From contig NZ_JARXIC010000010.1 of assembly GCF_031127905.1 (NCBI RefSeq), positions 1 through 64,000 on the forward strand: DNA of 64,000 nt, read 5' to 3'. The position numbers and the translations under genes were made by a program. The stretch comes from Thalassobacterium sedimentorum. Lineage in GTDB: Bacteria > Verrucomicrobiota > Verrucomicrobiia > Opitutales > Coraliomargaritaceae. The notes below the pieces were generated by a model. It saw only the letters and a list, made by a program, of their open reading frames with translations, was not told where the DNA came from and made no database searches. Numbering within the stretch: position 1 is the stretch's first letter; each line of letters begins with the position of its first letter. Of this stretch, positions 6,793 through 16,500 are shown piece after piece.

Positions 6793-9024
6793 AATAAAGA
6801 TACCAATCAAACGAACCTGTATTCTCGAGCTTTTTCGAGCCGAGCGATGCAGCTCTCCAGCCTAATGCTCGCCTCTTCGGCAGCATTCACAAGCTACGGG
6901 CAAGAAAGCCTCCAAGACGGCGACAACGAAGTCTACGAACTTCAAGACTTCACCGTCGTCTCGACCGGCACCCGCACGGAGCGGCTACTCATCGACGTGC
7001 CAATCAAAACGGAAGTGCTCGGCAGCGACATCTTTGAGTCCGCCGCTGTCACAGAGCTGGGCCAGGCACTGGAGTTGCTCAATGGCGCCCGCACCGAGGC
7101 GAACTGCCAAAACTGCGGCACCGCCGAGATCCAACTGCTCGGCCTGCCGGGCAACTACAACCAGATCCTGGTCGACGGCTTGCCGCTCTTCACCGGCGTG
7201 GCCGCGGTGTATGGCATCGACCAAGTACCGACGATCGCCATCGACCGCATGGAAATCGTCAAAGGCGGCGGCTCCGCGCTCTACGGCCCCGGCGCCGTGG
7301 CGGGGGTGGTCAACTTGATTCCGGAGGAGCCCTACGAAAGTCACACCCACATCGACAGCACCTTTCGCAGCACCGACGGCGAAAGCCCGATCTACCAGAG
7401 CCAGTTTGCCAGCTACTACGTCAACGAAGACGGCTCTTTCAAGGCCTCACTCTACGGCCTCTACTCCGACCAAAACGAGTATGACCGCGACGGCGACGGC
7501 TTCACCGAAATGGTGGAACGCGAAAATCGCGTCATCGGCACCAACTTATGGTGGACGCCCACCGATCGCACCCGCCTGCGTGGCAACTACCAATACATCG
7601 GCGAAGAGCGCCGTGGGGGCGACAGCCTCGGCAAGCCGGAGGAATTTGCCCAAGTCGCCGAAGCACTCGACACCGATTACCACTGGGCCACGCTGGCCTG
7701 GGATCAGCAACTGGCCGACGACTGGAGCATGACGATCTCCGCTGCCATGGTCGACTTCCAGCGCGACAGCTACTATGGCGGTACCGGCGGCGAAATCATC
7801 GATCCCGCCAGCGACGTCATCGACTACAACAACCAAACCGTCAACGGCGGCGGCAATGCCGAAACGGAAGCCTTCTTCGGCAATCCCACCGACGGCACCG
7901 GCGGGGGCGCCTACAATAGCTTTGGCCAGACCGACACACGCTCCTACATCTTCGACGCCAAGTTTCAATACGATGCCGGGCAAGTCGGCGAAACCGGCGA
8001 GCACCGCTTCGTATTCGGCTTTCAATATGAGACCGAAGCGATCAAAGACGACCAGCTAAACGCTGAAGGCGACTTCCTCGCCATGCTGCACGACGACAGC
8101 TTTAGTAACCTCGGCTTCTTCCTGCAAGACGAGTGGCAGATCAACGACCGACTCGAAATTGTGCCCGGCATCCGTATCGACAAGGCCAATACACTCGACA
8201 ACTGGGTATTCTCCCCACGCATCGCCGCTCGCTACACCGCCAGCGACACGGTCACCCTGCGCTCCAATCTCAGCAGCGGCTTCCTCGCCCCTCGCATCTT
8301 TGACGAAGACATCCACATCGAAAACATCGGCGGCACGCCGCGCGACATCGTAAATGCCGACGACCTCAAAGAAGAGCGCTCCTACACCTTCGCGCTCGGC
8401 CTCGACTACAGCCCCGCCGCCTTCCAGGGCCGACTCAAGACCTCGGTGCAAGCTTACTACACCATCCTGAAAGACTCCTTCGACCTCGACGAGAGCACAC
8501 TGCGCATCGAAGGCGGACGCGAGAAGATCGACCGCGTCAACACCGACGGCTCCACCATCTTCGGCATCGAGCTCGACGCCGCCTACCAGTTTAACAACAA
8601 TTGGTCAGCCAATGCCGGGCTCGCCTTTAGCCAAGCGCGCTACGATGAGGAAGACGCCGACCGCGGCACCGACCACTATAATAAAACGCCCGACTGGACC
8701 GGACTGGTGCAGCTCAACTACGACAACGACGACCTCTTCGACGCCTACCTCGCGCTCAAGTGGACCGGCGAGATGTATGTCGACCGCCTCGACTCTGTTA
8801 CAGAGCCTGGCGTAGAAAAAAGCCCACAGTTCTTCGTCGTCGATCTCGGCATCAGCAAGAAATTCGAGTTCGAGAGCTACGACCTCACCCTACGCGCCGG
8901 CATCAACAACGTGCTCGACGCCTATCAAGACGACCAAGAGTCCGGCTTTGAGCGTGATCCCGGCTACGTCTACGGCCCGCGCACACCGCGCACCTTCATC
9001 CTAGGCGCCCGCATCGACTTCTAG
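6790..9024 (+). CDS. TonB-dependent outer-membrane receptor with CxxC plug motif
   Basis: Outer-membrane active transporter of 744 residues. Signal-like N-terminus to about residue 38, then a TonB-box-like EVYELQDFTVV (48-57) and a plug domain ending in IDRMEIVKGGGSALYGPGAVAGVVNLIP (about 151-180). The plug contains C106-QN-C109, a pair I recall from a subgroup of BtuB/CirA-like receptors in Bacteroidetes. The rest is a 22-strand barrel ending in the aromatic residue of RIDF. It is followed after a 385-base gap by a secreted thioredoxin-like gene, which may be relevant to the CxxC. Substrate is unknown; energisation could come from the TonB operon at 10121-15458. Confidence 0.92.
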   Translation: MNKDTNQTNLYSRAFSSRAMQLSSLMLASSAAFTSYGQESLQDGDNEVYELQDFTVVSTGTRTERLLIDVPIKTEVLGSDIFESAAVTELGQALELLNGARTEANCQNCGTAEIQLLGLPGNYNQILVDGLPLFTGVAAVYGIDQVPTIAIDRMEIVKGGGSALYGPGAVAGVVNLIPEEPYESHTHIDSTFRSTDGESPIYQSQFASYYVNEDGSFKASLYGLYSDQNEYDRDGDGFTEMVERENRVIGTNLWWTPTDRTRLRGNYQYIGEERRGGDSLGKPEEFAQVAEALDTDYHWATLAWDQQLADDWSMTISAAMVDFQRDSYYGGTGGEIIDPASDVIDYNNQTVNGGGNAETEAFFGNPTDGTGGGAYNSFGQTDTRSYIFDAKFQYDAGQVGETGEHRFVFGFQYETEAIKDDQLNAEGDFLAMLHDDSFSNLGFFLQDEWQINDRLEIVPGIRIDKANTLDNWVFSPRIAARYTASDTVTLRSNLSSGFLAPRIFDEDIHIENIGGTPRDIVNADDLKEERSYTFALGLDYSPAAFQGRLKTSVQAYYTILKDSFDLDESTLRIEGGREKIDRVNTDGSTIFGIELDAAYQFNNNWSANAGLAFSQARYDEEDADRGTDHYNKTPDWTGLVQLNYDNDDLFDAYLALKWTGEMYVDRLDSVTEPGVEKSPQFFVVDLGISKKFEFESYDLTLRAGINNVLDAYQDDQESGFERDPGYVYGPRTPRTFILGARIDF

Positions 9025-9409
9025 CGCAATATCCAGAAGCTTACTGAGATATTAACGGATGATTTTTCGTGTAAATGTAGCGGACTCGTTGAAAAGCCTG
9101 AGCTTGTCGAAGGGCGACGTGTCCGGGCGTAGCTTTAGCGAAGACTGAAGCGATTTCGAGTTGCGGCAGCCCTACATCCGTCGATCGAAACGGCTTCGCC
9201 GATCCGCGACACCCGCAGAGCTTTTATCAGCTTTTTTCTGAAGATGACTCTAATACCACTTCTAAGAATATATGATCTATAAGCTTGGCCTTTGCGTAGC
9301 CTCGAAACTTTGTTTCGGGGAGCGATTGACATCGCCCCGGTTCTGAGAACCGAGGTTACAAAAGATATATCTATTAGGACCAAACTTTTTTCGAATTAGT
9401 ATAAAGCGC
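9025..9409. repeat. Intergenic stretch rich in short hairpins (REP-like)
   Basis: No gene is supported in these 385 bases. Several small inverted repeats are present: CGGC-TTCG-CCG at 9190-9200; CGGG-GA-GCGAT with ATCGC-CCCG around 9315-9339; and CGGTTCTGAGAACCG at about 9338-9353. Near 9098-9115 lies CCTGAGCTTGTCGAAGGG, a word I recall as frequent in bacterial intergenic regions. The string GGTTCTGAGAA recurs in reverse orientation near 33660, next to ftsK. The combination suggests a repetitive extragenic element, but copy number cannot be judged from one window. Confidence 0.4.
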
Positions 9410-9967
9410 ATGCCCATCGCTACAGCCATTCGTGTCATAAGCTCCCTCTGGGGCGGTGCCTTACTCCTCATAACGAGTTTAAGTGCCGTTCCAGTAGGGA
9501 CAAGGCTCGACAACCCAGGCGACCGACGCCGCATCGTCCAAGCCCAGGGCTACCGCTTGCTCCAGTCCGAACTGCGGCCTGAGGTGGAGGTCGTGATTTT
9601 CTTTTATTCCGCCTCTTGGTGCGCGCCCTGTAAACAAACCGCCAAAGCGCTCAGCCAAGCCTACCCCGACATCATCACAGCCGAGCCGCGGGTAGAGGTG
9701 CTCACCTACTCCGTCGATTTCAGCGCCGACGCCCGAGCCGACTATCTACGCGCGGCAAACTATCCATGGCCCGCCATCGCACCCGAGCGGATTGGCAAAG
9801 CTCCATGGCCCGACAGCATCGCCGGCGGCACGCCACAATTTCAAGCCTTTGCCATTTCCGAGCAAGGCTGGCAAGCGATCACCACTCCCGGTGATGCACC
9901 CACTGTCTTTAAAGCAGCATTTACGTTTTTAGCCATAGACAATACGGACACAATCGCAGCTCCCTAA
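9410..9967 (+). CDS. Exported thioredoxin-like protein
   Basis: Protein of 185 residues with an N-terminal hydrophobic segment (about 8-26) acting as signal peptide or anchor, so the domain should be periplasmic. The thioredoxin active site is C71-AP-C74 in SASWCAPCKQTAKAL, preceded by the beta strand VEVVIFFY. The later cis-proline strand is plausible at GGTPQFQAF (about 141-149). Likely role is thiol-disulphide exchange or reduction. It follows the TonB receptor with a CxxC in its plug, and precedes the TonB operon; a functional link is a guess. Start at ATG 9410 is the first methionine in frame and gives a normal signal peptide. Confidence 0.75.
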   Translation: MPIATAIRVISSLWGGALLLITSLSAVPVGTRLDNPGDRRRIVQAQGYRLLQSELRPEVEVVIFFYSASWCAPCKQTAKALSQAYPDIITAEPRVEVLTYSVDFSADARADYLRAANYPWPAIAPERIGKAPWPDSIAGGTPQFQAFAISEQGWQAITTPGDAPTVFKAAFTFLAIDNTDTIAAP

Positions 9968-10029
9968 AAGCAATAATCAATCTTCACATGTTACTGAAAA
10001 TCTCTTTCAATACCAGCAGATAACCCGGC

Positions 10030-10073
10030 TGTAACAAAACCGCCACAATTCCGACACCCAAGCTTAACGATAG
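10030..10073 (+). promoter_or_regulatory. Pho-box-like triple direct repeat driving the TonB operon
   Basis: Heptamers TGTAACA (10030-10036), CGCCACA (10041-10047) and CGACACC (10052-10058) are spaced exactly 11 bp, the geometry of PhoB sites. The element agrees with the pstS promoter element at 24 of 30 bases from the C before the first heptamer. The -10 is weak: GATAGA or AACGAT at about 10066-10074. This is the only recognisable promoter signal before the operon. Confidence 0.65.
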
Positions 10074-10120
10074 AGCCCTTTCTTTTAAAAATGCTTTCTG
10101 CTATCGAATCTCGCTCATCT

Positions 10121-10882
10121 ATGAAAAAACCACTTTTACAAATCCTGGCATTGGGCTGCGCCCTCGCACCATTTAGCCTATCCGCACAAAACAAGGTTAC
10201 AGAAACGCGCGATACTTTGGATAAATGGGTCGAAACCCGCCAAATCATCTCCGAAGAGAAGGCCGACTGGAAAGTTGAGCAATCCATCCTCAGTGATACC
10301 ATCACCCTTCTAAATAATGAACTAGAGCGTTTAAATAAATCGCTTGAAGAGCTCGAAGCTTCTGCCACCGCAGCCGACGAGGATCGCAGTCAGCTCGCCT
10401 CCCAAAAGGATGAGCTAACCGAGGCTGCAGGCGTCGTCGAAGCCAACATCGGCGGACTGGAAACTCAACTCAAGCGGATCATCAAAACATTCCCCCAGCC
10501 ACTGACCGATAAGATCAAGCCGCTCATCCGCCGCCTCCCCGAAGACTCGGCCAATACAGAGCTCTCGCTGGGCGAACGTGTGCAAAACATCGTAGGCATC
10601 CTGAGCCAGGCAGATAAGTTCAACACAACTATCACACAAACCAGTGAATCACGCGAAATCGGCGACGGAAGAATCGTCGAAGTGCGCACACTCTACTGGG
10701 GCCTGGCGATGGCCTATTACGTCGACGCCTCAGGTGAATATGCCGGTATCGGCTTCCCTGGAACTGATGGCTGGGAATGGCCACAAGACAATGAAAAAGG
10801 CGCCGAAATCAAACGCCTCATCGATGTCTATGAAGGTTCCGAAGACATCTCATTCGTCGAAGTGCCCGCACGCATCAACTAA
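10121..10882 (+). CDS. DUF3450 periplasmic coiled-coil protein of a TonB2-type operon
   Basis: Protein of 253 residues starting [23 protein letters not shown], a clean signal peptide; the earlier ATG at 10091 adds ten residues that spoil it. Residues about 25-95 form a long heptad-rich coiled coil ([20 protein letters not shown], then [18 protein letters not shown]). The C-terminal half contains [20 protein letters not shown], typical of DUF3450. In Vibrio-type TonB2 loci the same gene order is found: DUF3450, TtpC, ExbB2, ExbD2, TonB2, TPR. The protein therefore probably acts in the periplasm with the TolQ-like protein downstream (20-nt gap). The molecular role of DUF3450 is not established. 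Confidence 0.85.
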   Translation: MKKPLLQILALGCALAPFSLSAQNKVTETRDTLDKWVETRQIISEEKADWKVEQSILSDTITLLNNELERLNKSLEELEASATAADEDRSQLASQKDELTEAAGVVEANIGGLETQLKRIIKTFPQPLTDKIKPLIRRLPEDSANTELSLGERVQNIVGILSQADKFNTTITQTSESREIGDGRIVEVRTLYWGLAMAYYVDASGEYAGIGFPGTDGWEWPQDNEKGAEIKRLIDVYEGSEDISFVEVPARIN

Positions 10883-10902
10883 AGCTTTCAATTTGCCAGA
10901 CC

Positions 10903-12306
10903 ATGCAAACATCCGCTAAATCCCTCTTTGCCGCAATTTCCTTGCTGGCACTTCCATTCGGCCTCGCACATGCGCAGTCCTTTAATGACGCCAGTAACCA
11001 AGCTGACAGCGACCTTAAAGCTGCCCTCACCGAACTCGCCGAGACACGCGGTGAGATCGCCGCCGACAAGATCCCACTGATCCGCGAAGTCTCTTCGCTG
11101 GAAGATCAGGTAAGCCAGAAATCTGACGAGCTCAACCACCTACGTCGTCTACGTGACAACAGCGACCTCGGACTCAATCGTCTGCGCGAACAAGTGGACG
11201 CGATCAAGGCACAGAACGAATACGCAGCTGGCCTGCTTGACGAATTTGTGCGCTCCTTTGAAACACGCATCGACTACAGTGAAGTGCAACTCTACGCAGC
11301 CGCAGCCGAAGAAGCTAAGCTCGCGATCGACGATCCCAACCTCAGTCAAGCAGATCGCTTCAACAAACAGATCGACGTTATCGGCGTCGCGCTGGACCGT
11401 CTTGAAAAACTAACTGGCGGTTATACCTTCGAAGGCAAGGCACTCGCTCCCACAGGTGCAATTGAAGAAGGCACCTACGGCGCATTCGGCCCCACTGTTT
11501 ACTTCACATCCAAGCAATCTGATCTATCTGGCATCACCTTCACGAAGCTCAACGCCGCCGAAGCTGCCATCGCCGTGCTGGGTGAACAATACTCCGCGGG
11601 CATCCGCAGCTTCATCGAAAACGGACAAGGCGCGATACCGATCGATCCGACCCTCGGCAAGGCACTTAAGATTGAAGAAAGTAAAGATTCCATGATGGAG
11701 CATATCGCTCAAGGCGGCGTGGTCGGATACGTCATCCTTGGCCTCGGTGCCTTCTGCATGCTGCTCGCAGCCCTTAAAGTGATCGAAGTCACTTCCTTCA
11801 AAACTCCGAGCTCCGAGCAGGTGCAATCCGTCATTAAACAAATCGAAGCGAAGGACCTAAAAGCAGCTTACAGCGCGGCCGAAAGCATCGGCGGTGTCGG
11901 GGGTGCCATCCTACGCAAAGGCGTTGAAAACGCTGACGAGAAACGTGGCACACTGGAAGAAATCCTCTACGAAAAAATCCTCGCCGCGCGCCCGAAACTG
12001 GAGCGCTTTCTCCCCTTCATGGCTTTGACCGCAGCCGCAGCACCGCTCTTAGGTCTCCTGGGAACAGTCACGGGGATGATCAACACTTTCAAGCTGATCA
12101 CCGTCTTCGGCACAGGTGACGCCAGCAACTTGGCTTCCGGTATCTCACAAGCACTCGTGACCACAGAGCTTGGCTTGGTCGTTGCAATTCCTGCATTGAT
12201 CATCCACGGCCTCCTGGCTCGCATGGCGAAACAAAAGATCGGCGACCTGGAACAGATCGCGGTTGGATTCATCAACGGTGTCATCGGTGCGCGTAACAGC
12301 GATTAG
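10903..12306 (+). CDS. ttpC: TtpC-like MotA/TolQ/ExbB family protein with N-terminal periplasmic coiled coil
   Basis: Protein of 467 residues. A signal peptide ([25 protein letters not shown]) precedes a periplasmic domain of about 235 residues with coiled-coil content (about 30-110). The first membrane helix follows at about 271-295 ([21 protein letters not shown]), then a cytoplasmic loop and the two MotA/TolQ helices (about 370-395 and 415-440; [18 protein letters not shown] is the family signature). This layout is that of TtpC, the extra proton-channel-type component of TonB2 systems. It sits between DUF3450 and exbB in the same operon. The second, ordinary ExbB immediately downstream supports TtpC rather than plain ExbB. 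Confidence 0.87.
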   Translation: MQTSAKSLFAAISLLALPFGLAHAQSFNDASNQADSDLKAALTELAETRGEIAADKIPLIREVSSLEDQVSQKSDELNHLRRLRDNSDLGLNRLREQVDAIKAQNEYAAGLLDEFVRSFETRIDYSEVQLYAAAAEEAKLAIDDPNLSQADRFNKQIDVIGVALDRLEKLTGGYTFEGKALAPTGAIEEGTYGAFGPTVYFTSKQSDLSGITFTKLNAAEAAIAVLGEQYSAGIRSFIENGQGAIPIDPTLGKALKIEESKDSMMEHIAQGGVVGYVILGLGAFCMLLAALKVIEVTSFKTPSSEQVQSVIKQIEAKDLKAAYSAAESIGGVGGAILRKGVENADEKRGTLEEILYEKILAARPKLERFLPFMALTAAAAPLLGLLGTVTGMINTFKLITVFGTGDASNLASGISQALVTTELGLVVAIPALIIHGLLARMAKQKIGDLEQIAVGFINGVIGARNSD

Positions 12307-12330
12307 AATTCATACTCAACACTTACTGCT

Positions 12331-12915
12331 ATGTTCGAACAAATCATCAGCATCCTAGATAGTGGCGGGTGGGTCATGTACCCGCTCGGCTTGCTCGCTG
12401 TATTGATTTACATGAACGGCTTCGAGCTCATACTCTTCCTGAGTAAAGGCAACATTCAGCTAGGCAACGATTCCCAATGGCTCGCCTGGGTCTACAACCC
12501 AAGCGAAGCCAAAGGGCGCGCGGGCGAAATCATTCGCTACACACAAGAAAACGTACGCACCTCTAAACACGTGCGCACGCGCTTCGAAGAAGTACGTCAA
12601 TCCATCCTGCACAATGTCGACCGCCGTCTCATCTTTTTGAATACACTCGTGGCCGCTGCACCTTTAATGGGGCTGCTCGGCACCGTCATCGGCATGTTAG
12701 CCACCTTCTCCGGCATCGCTCGTCAAGGCGGCGGTGACACCGTCGATGTAGTCGCATCGGGCATCTCAGAGGCACTCATCACCACTCAAACAGGACTCGT
12801 GATCGCACTGCCCGGCATCTTCCTGGTGCTCCTGATTCGCAATCGTAAGCACGCCATCGAAGCCGCCCTGGCACGCATCGAGTCACTCAGTCTCACCAAG
12901 CTGCAGCTCGATTAA
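12331..12915 (+). CDS. exbB: ExbB-type proton channel subunit
   Basis: Inner-membrane protein of 194 residues forming, with ExbD, the proton-driven motor of a TonB system. First helix about 12-35 ([25 protein letters not shown]), cytoplasmic domain about 40-110, then the paired helices with the MotA/TolQ/ExbB signature [22 protein letters not shown] (about 110-131) and [19 protein letters not shown] (about 152-170). Length is shorter than classical ExbB (about 240) and typical of the ExbB2 subtype. Gap to the preceding gene is 24 nt. Confidence 0.93.
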   Translation: MFEQIISILDSGGWVMYPLGLLAVLIYMNGFELILFLSKGNIQLGNDSQWLAWVYNPSEAKGRAGEIIRYTQENVRTSKHVRTRFEEVRQSILHNVDRRLIFLNTLVAAAPLMGLLGTVIGMLATFSGIARQGGGDTVDVVASGISEALITTQTGLVIALPGIFLVLLIRNRKHAIEAALARIESLSLTKLQLD

Positions 12916-12955
12916 TTCACATTCAACGCTCCACACACTTAACTTTCAAACCGCA

Positions 12956-13354
12956 ATGCGCAGAAACCTAACAGCCGACGACCGCGATGATGTAGAGATT
13001 AACCTCTCTCCCATGATCGACATGGTCTTCATTCTCTTGATTTTCTTCATCGTGACCACAGTGTTCGTCGAAGAAACAGGCGTCGAGGTCAACAAGCCCG
13101 AAGCCGCCGCTGCTGTTCAACTCGAAAAGAACAGCATCTTGATCGCCATCACAAAAGACAACAAAGTCATCTACGGCGGTCGCGATATCGGCGTCGCCGG
13201 CGTGGCTCCACAAGTCAAACGCCTGGTGCTCAAAGAAGACCTCCCCGTCATCATTCAAGCCGACGAAGGCGCCAGTCACGGCATCTTCGCCCGCGTTTAC
13301 GGTGAAGCCAAACTTGCCGGTGCTAAATCAATTAACTTTTCAACGAAGCGTTAA
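12956..13354 (+). CDS. exbD: ExbD-type proton channel subunit
   Basis: Protein of 132 residues with one membrane helix near the N-terminus and a periplasmic domain. The helix contains the essential aspartate in [19 protein letters not shown] (D22), and the following VEVNKPEA is usual for ExbD2. Works in complex with ExbB to transmit the proton gradient to TonB. It lies between exbB and tonB, all on the same strand, with short gaps (40 and 35 nt). Confidence 0.94.
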   Translation: MRRNLTADDRDDVEINLSPMIDMVFILLIFFIVTTVFVEETGVEVNKPEAAAAVQLEKNSILIAITKDNKVIYGGRDIGVAGVAPQVKRLVLKEDLPVIIQADEGASHGIFARVYGEAKLAGAKSINFSTKR

Positions 13355-13389
13355 GGCATGGCCTTTCTGCTCTAAGCCACAAAAAATAG

Positions 13390-14046
13390 ATGTCCAAGCT
13401 ATACAACGCGCCCAAATATAGAGGCAGCACCCGGGCCTTCGGTACCGCGCTCGGCATCGGCGTGAGCGCCATACTCTTTTTAGCCATCCCTCTGACTCAA
13501 ATTTTTAACAAATTTGAGAAGAGTCCTGAGCAAATCGAAACAATCGATATGGCACCGCCGCCGCCCCCGCCGCCGCCAGAAGATCCACCCGAGCCCCCTC
13601 CCCCCGAAGAAGAGGAGCCTCCACCGGAACTCAATACGCCTCCGCCCCCCATCTCGCTAGAACAACTCGATATGGCGCTCAACCCGGGCACCGGCGGCTC
13701 CATGGCGGGCGACTTTGCACTACCAACATTTGACGTTAATAGCAGTGACCTCGGTGGACTTGAGATTTTCGAGCTCGGCGATGTCGACTCACCTCCACAA
13801 CCACGCACCAAAATTGAGTTCAGCTATCCTTCAGCAGCGAAGCGCAAGGGCATCACTGGGGTAGTTAAAGTCGAATACATCGTCAACGAGAACGGACGCG
13901 TCGAACAAATCAATATCGTCGACTCCCCCGACAGGAGTCTTTCCAAAGCAACTGAAGAAGTGCTGGAACGCGCCCGCTTCGAACCCGCTCAGAAATCAGG
14001 TCGCGCTGTCAAAGTTCGTATGCGTGCCGCCATCCCTTATCGTTAA
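13390..14046 (+). CDS. tonB: TonB energy transducer
   Basis: Protein of 218 residues. An N-terminal membrane anchor (about 14-36, FGTALGIGVSAILFLAIPLTQ) is followed by a proline-rich spacer (about 54-92, runs of PPPPPPP and PEPPPPEEEEPPPE). The C-terminal TonB domain (about 135-218) has YPSAAKRKGITGVVKVEYIV and ends in the usual VRMRAAIPYR. The spacer is short compared with E. coli TonB, as in TonB2 proteins. It should touch the TonB boxes of receptors such as those at 6790-9024 and 20893-24243. Confidence 0.95.
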   Translation: MSKLYNAPKYRGSTRAFGTALGIGVSAILFLAIPLTQIFNKFEKSPEQIETIDMAPPPPPPPPEDPPEPPPPEEEEPPPELNTPPPPISLEQLDMALNPGTGGSMAGDFALPTFDVNSSDLGGLEIFELGDVDSPPQPRTKIEFSYPSAAKRKGITGVVKVEYIVNENGRVEQINIVDSPDRSLSKATEEVLERARFEPAQKSGRAVKVRMRAAIPYR

Positions 14047-14114
14047 CAAATAGGAAATAAGATTTAATAAAGAAGAAATCTGCTCCAACCGTCGTATTAT
14101 ATAATAATTTCAAA

Positions 14115-15458
14115 ATGAAAAAGATCACCGCACTCCTCTTCGCAGCCGGCATCACCGCAGGCTCGCTCACAGCCCAGTCCAATATCAACACTCACCTCTG
14201 GAGTGACACGACCTTCGTCAACGAATTCCTTGGCAGCTATGGTTTTCTGGCTGGTGCTGAACCGCAAATCTCCGACGAAGAAAAAGAAGCTCTGCGGAAT
14301 CTGATCGACCTCATCAAAGCGAGCCCCAAAGCAGCCATTCAAGCCTTGGAACCACAGATCACTCAAAGCAGTAGTGCTGCCTTCGACTTCATCCTGGGCA
14401 ACCTTTACTTCCAAGATGGCAATCTCTCCAAGGCTGAACAATACTACGGTAACGCAGTGGTCAAACACCCGGACTTCCGTCGCGCTTACAAGAATCTCGG
14501 ACTGGTGCAAGTGCAGCAAGGCAACTTCGACAAAGCCATCAAAACCATCTCTAAAGCGATGGAACTAGGCGAAGTTGATGGCCGCTCGTATGGCCTACTT
14601 GGATACGGATACCTCACACAGGAGCGCTACTACCCAGCTGAGGCTGCCTACCGTCAGGCCATCCTCATGCAACCGGAGGTGACTGACTGGAAGGTCGGCC
14701 TGGCTCGTTGCCTGCTCGAAACAGCACGCTACGCCGACGCGATCGCCTTGTTCGATACTCTCCTACTCGACGAGCCCAATAATGCGGATTACTGGATGCT
14801 ACAAGGCAATGCCTACCTCGGCAAAGGTGAATCACTCGCCGCCGCCAAAAACCTCGAAGTCGTGCGTCGTATGGGAGCCGCTGACCTGAGCACACTGACA
14901 CTGCTTGGCGACATCTACATGAATAACAATTCACCCGACCTCGCGCTAGAAGCTTATCTCGCCGCAACCAAAGTCGCCAGCGATCACGAGAGCAAAGCAT
15001 TACTCCGCGCAGCCGATCTACTCACACGCAGTGGTAATTACGAGCAGTCTAAAACAATCATTTTGCGCATTCGTGAGCAACTCGAACTTCCCGAAGCAGA
15101 CGATCTCACACTGCTCACACTCGAAGCAAAGATCGCACGTGCCGAAGGTAACGACGAAGCCGCAGTCGAGCTACTCAACCAGATCGTCGAACGCGATGCA
15201 CTCAATGGTGATGCCCTGATCGAACTCGCTAATTTCTACGCAGACCAAAATGAAATGGCCAAGGCCATCAACCGCTTCCAACAAGCCGAGAAAATCGAAG
15301 CCTTTGAACGCGAAGCCTTGATCGCCCACGCGCAAGCTCGTGTCCGTAACGGCGACTACAAAGAAGCCCTCCCGCTCCTACGCCGCGCACTACAGATCAA
15401 GCCTGACAGCAATCTGGAAGACTACGCTCAACGTGTCGAGAAAGCCGCTCGCTCGTAG
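14115..15458 (+). CDS. Periplasmic tetratricopeptide repeat protein of the TonB operon
   Basis: Protein of 447 residues with a signal peptide ([21 protein letters not shown]). From about residue 85 to the end it is built of TPR units; clear ones include [40 protein letters not shown] and [24 protein letters not shown] gene is the usual last member of TonB2-type operons, where it is thought to assist the complex. The 68-nt gap after tonB shows no terminator, so co-transcription is likely. Function beyond protein-protein interaction cannot be read from the sequence. Confidence 0.85.
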   Translation: MKKITALLFAAGITAGSLTAQSNINTHLWSDTTFVNEFLGSYGFLAGAEPQISDEEKEALRNLIDLIKASPKAAIQALEPQITQSSSAAFDFILGNLYFQDGNLSKAEQYYGNAVVKHPDFRRAYKNLGLVQVQQGNFDKAIKTISKAMELGEVDGRSYGLLGYGYLTQERYYPAEAAYRQAILMQPEVTDWKVGLARCLLETARYADAIALFDTLLLDEPNNADYWMLQGNAYLGKGESLAAAKNLEVVRRMGAADLSTLTLLGDIYMNNNSPDLALEAYLAATKVASDHESKALLRAADLLTRSGNYEQSKTIILRIREQLELPEADDLTLLTLEAKIARAEGNDEAAVELLNQIVERDALNGDALIELANFYADQNEMAKAINRFQQAEKIEAFEREALIAHAQARVRNGDYKEALPLLRRALQIKPDSNLEDYAQRVEKAARS

Positions 15459-15509
15459 CCTGAGCCAGACGGCTGCCCGCTAAAATGACACCCGTTTACG
15501 CAACTGCAA

Positions 15510-15611
15510 CGTCACATTGACACAGGCGTCACCACCACGTCACACGACACAAAAGCTTTACCAACGTCACTTCCATGTTCGTTGATCACTCGATACTGGC
15601 TAGGTTATAAT
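15510..15611 (+). promoter_or_regulatory. CGTCAC repeat cluster and sigma-70-type promoter
   Basis: CGTCAC occurs at 15510, 15527, 15538 and 15565, with GACAC at 15519 and 15546. The pair at 15527 and 15538 is 11 bp apart and resembles the CGCCACA heptamer of the Pho-like arrays. Downstream, TTGATC (15582-15587) and TATAAT (15606-15611) with an 18-bp spacer form a good promoter. Its start point would fall about on the GTG start codon at 15617, suggesting a leaderless message. Confidence 0.45.
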
Positions 15612-15616
15612 GTGGA

Positions 15617-16387
15617 GTGAAATCTCTGCTCCCTGCTCTCTTCCTAATCACATCTCTCAGCCTACCATTGCTGGCCAATGCCGGCAATGAGGCGATACTG
15701 AACAGCATATTACAAAAGCACATGGAGGCGATGGGCGGCCTACGTAACTGGAGTCAGGTCGAGAGTATACGCCTGACAGGCAAGATTGAGCGGAATGAAC
15801 AGATCGTTGATCTTGTGATCATCAAAAAGCGCCCCAATCAAATTCGCGCAACAGTCACTGTCCCACTACCGGGCACAGAGGATCAAGCGATACAAGTCAT
15901 CCGCGCACACAACGGTCAAAGCGCATGGACCGCAACTCGTCGTGCAGGCGCACCAGATATGACACCAACTGAGCTCATCGGAGATGAGGCCGACAGCTTG
16001 CTCTCAGAGGCCGGCGTCCTGCCCCCTTTAATCAAACTATGGCGAAGCGGCGAAAAGCTCACATTCGCAGGCTCAAGCCCCTTTAATGGCGAACAAGCCT
16101 TTGTAATCGAGCATCAGCACAAATCAAAGAATAAACAACAGCGCTTCTACCTTTCCGTAGAGACTTATCGAACACTCGCCTACGAAAGCAAGACTCCCAC
16201 CGAATCAACACTCACCACTTTAGGCCATTACCAGCAACAAGATGGCATTTTAATTCCCACGCAATCAACTGTAACTTCCCAAACAACAGGCGTGTCCAAG
16301 ATGAACATGAGCTCAATCGAGATCGGCGTTGGTATTTATGATGAGTACTTCGAGACAAGTGCGCAGTCTGAAAGGGCTGAACTTTAA
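15617..16387 (+). CDS. Exported LolA/LppX-like protein of unknown role
   Basis: Protein of 256 residues beginning with a GTG codon and a signal peptide (KSLLPALFLITSLSLPLLANAG). The mature part starts with ILQKHMEAMGGLRNWSQVESIRLTGKI, the opening seen in many outer-membrane lipoprotein-sorting-like domains, and continues as a series of beta strands ending with an expected HYQQQDGILIPTQ segment. No lipobox cysteine is visible, so it is probably soluble in the periplasm. A perfect TATAAT ends only 5 nt before the GTG. It follows the TonB operon by 158 nt but has its own promoter. Function unknown. Confidence 0.6.
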   Translation: MKSLLPALFLITSLSLPLLANAGNEAILNSILQKHMEAMGGLRNWSQVESIRLTGKIERNEQIVDLVIIKKRPNQIRATVTVPLPGTEDQAIQVIRAHNGQSAWTATRRAGAPDMTPTELIGDEADSLLSEAGVLPPLIKLWRSGEKLTFAGSSPFNGEQAFVIEHQHKSKNKQQRFYLSVETYRTLAYESKTPTESTLTTLGHYQQQDGILIPTQSTVTSQTTGVSKMNMSSIEIGVGIYDEYFETSAQSERAEL

Positions 16388-16500
16388 TCCACTCTGGCTT
16401 GAAGCATGCGGACAACATCTGCTCGCGGAGCAGAAGAATTGAGGAGATATGAACGGCCTTGCTAACTCGCGAATTCGTAGCGAAACGATCACCACAGGAA

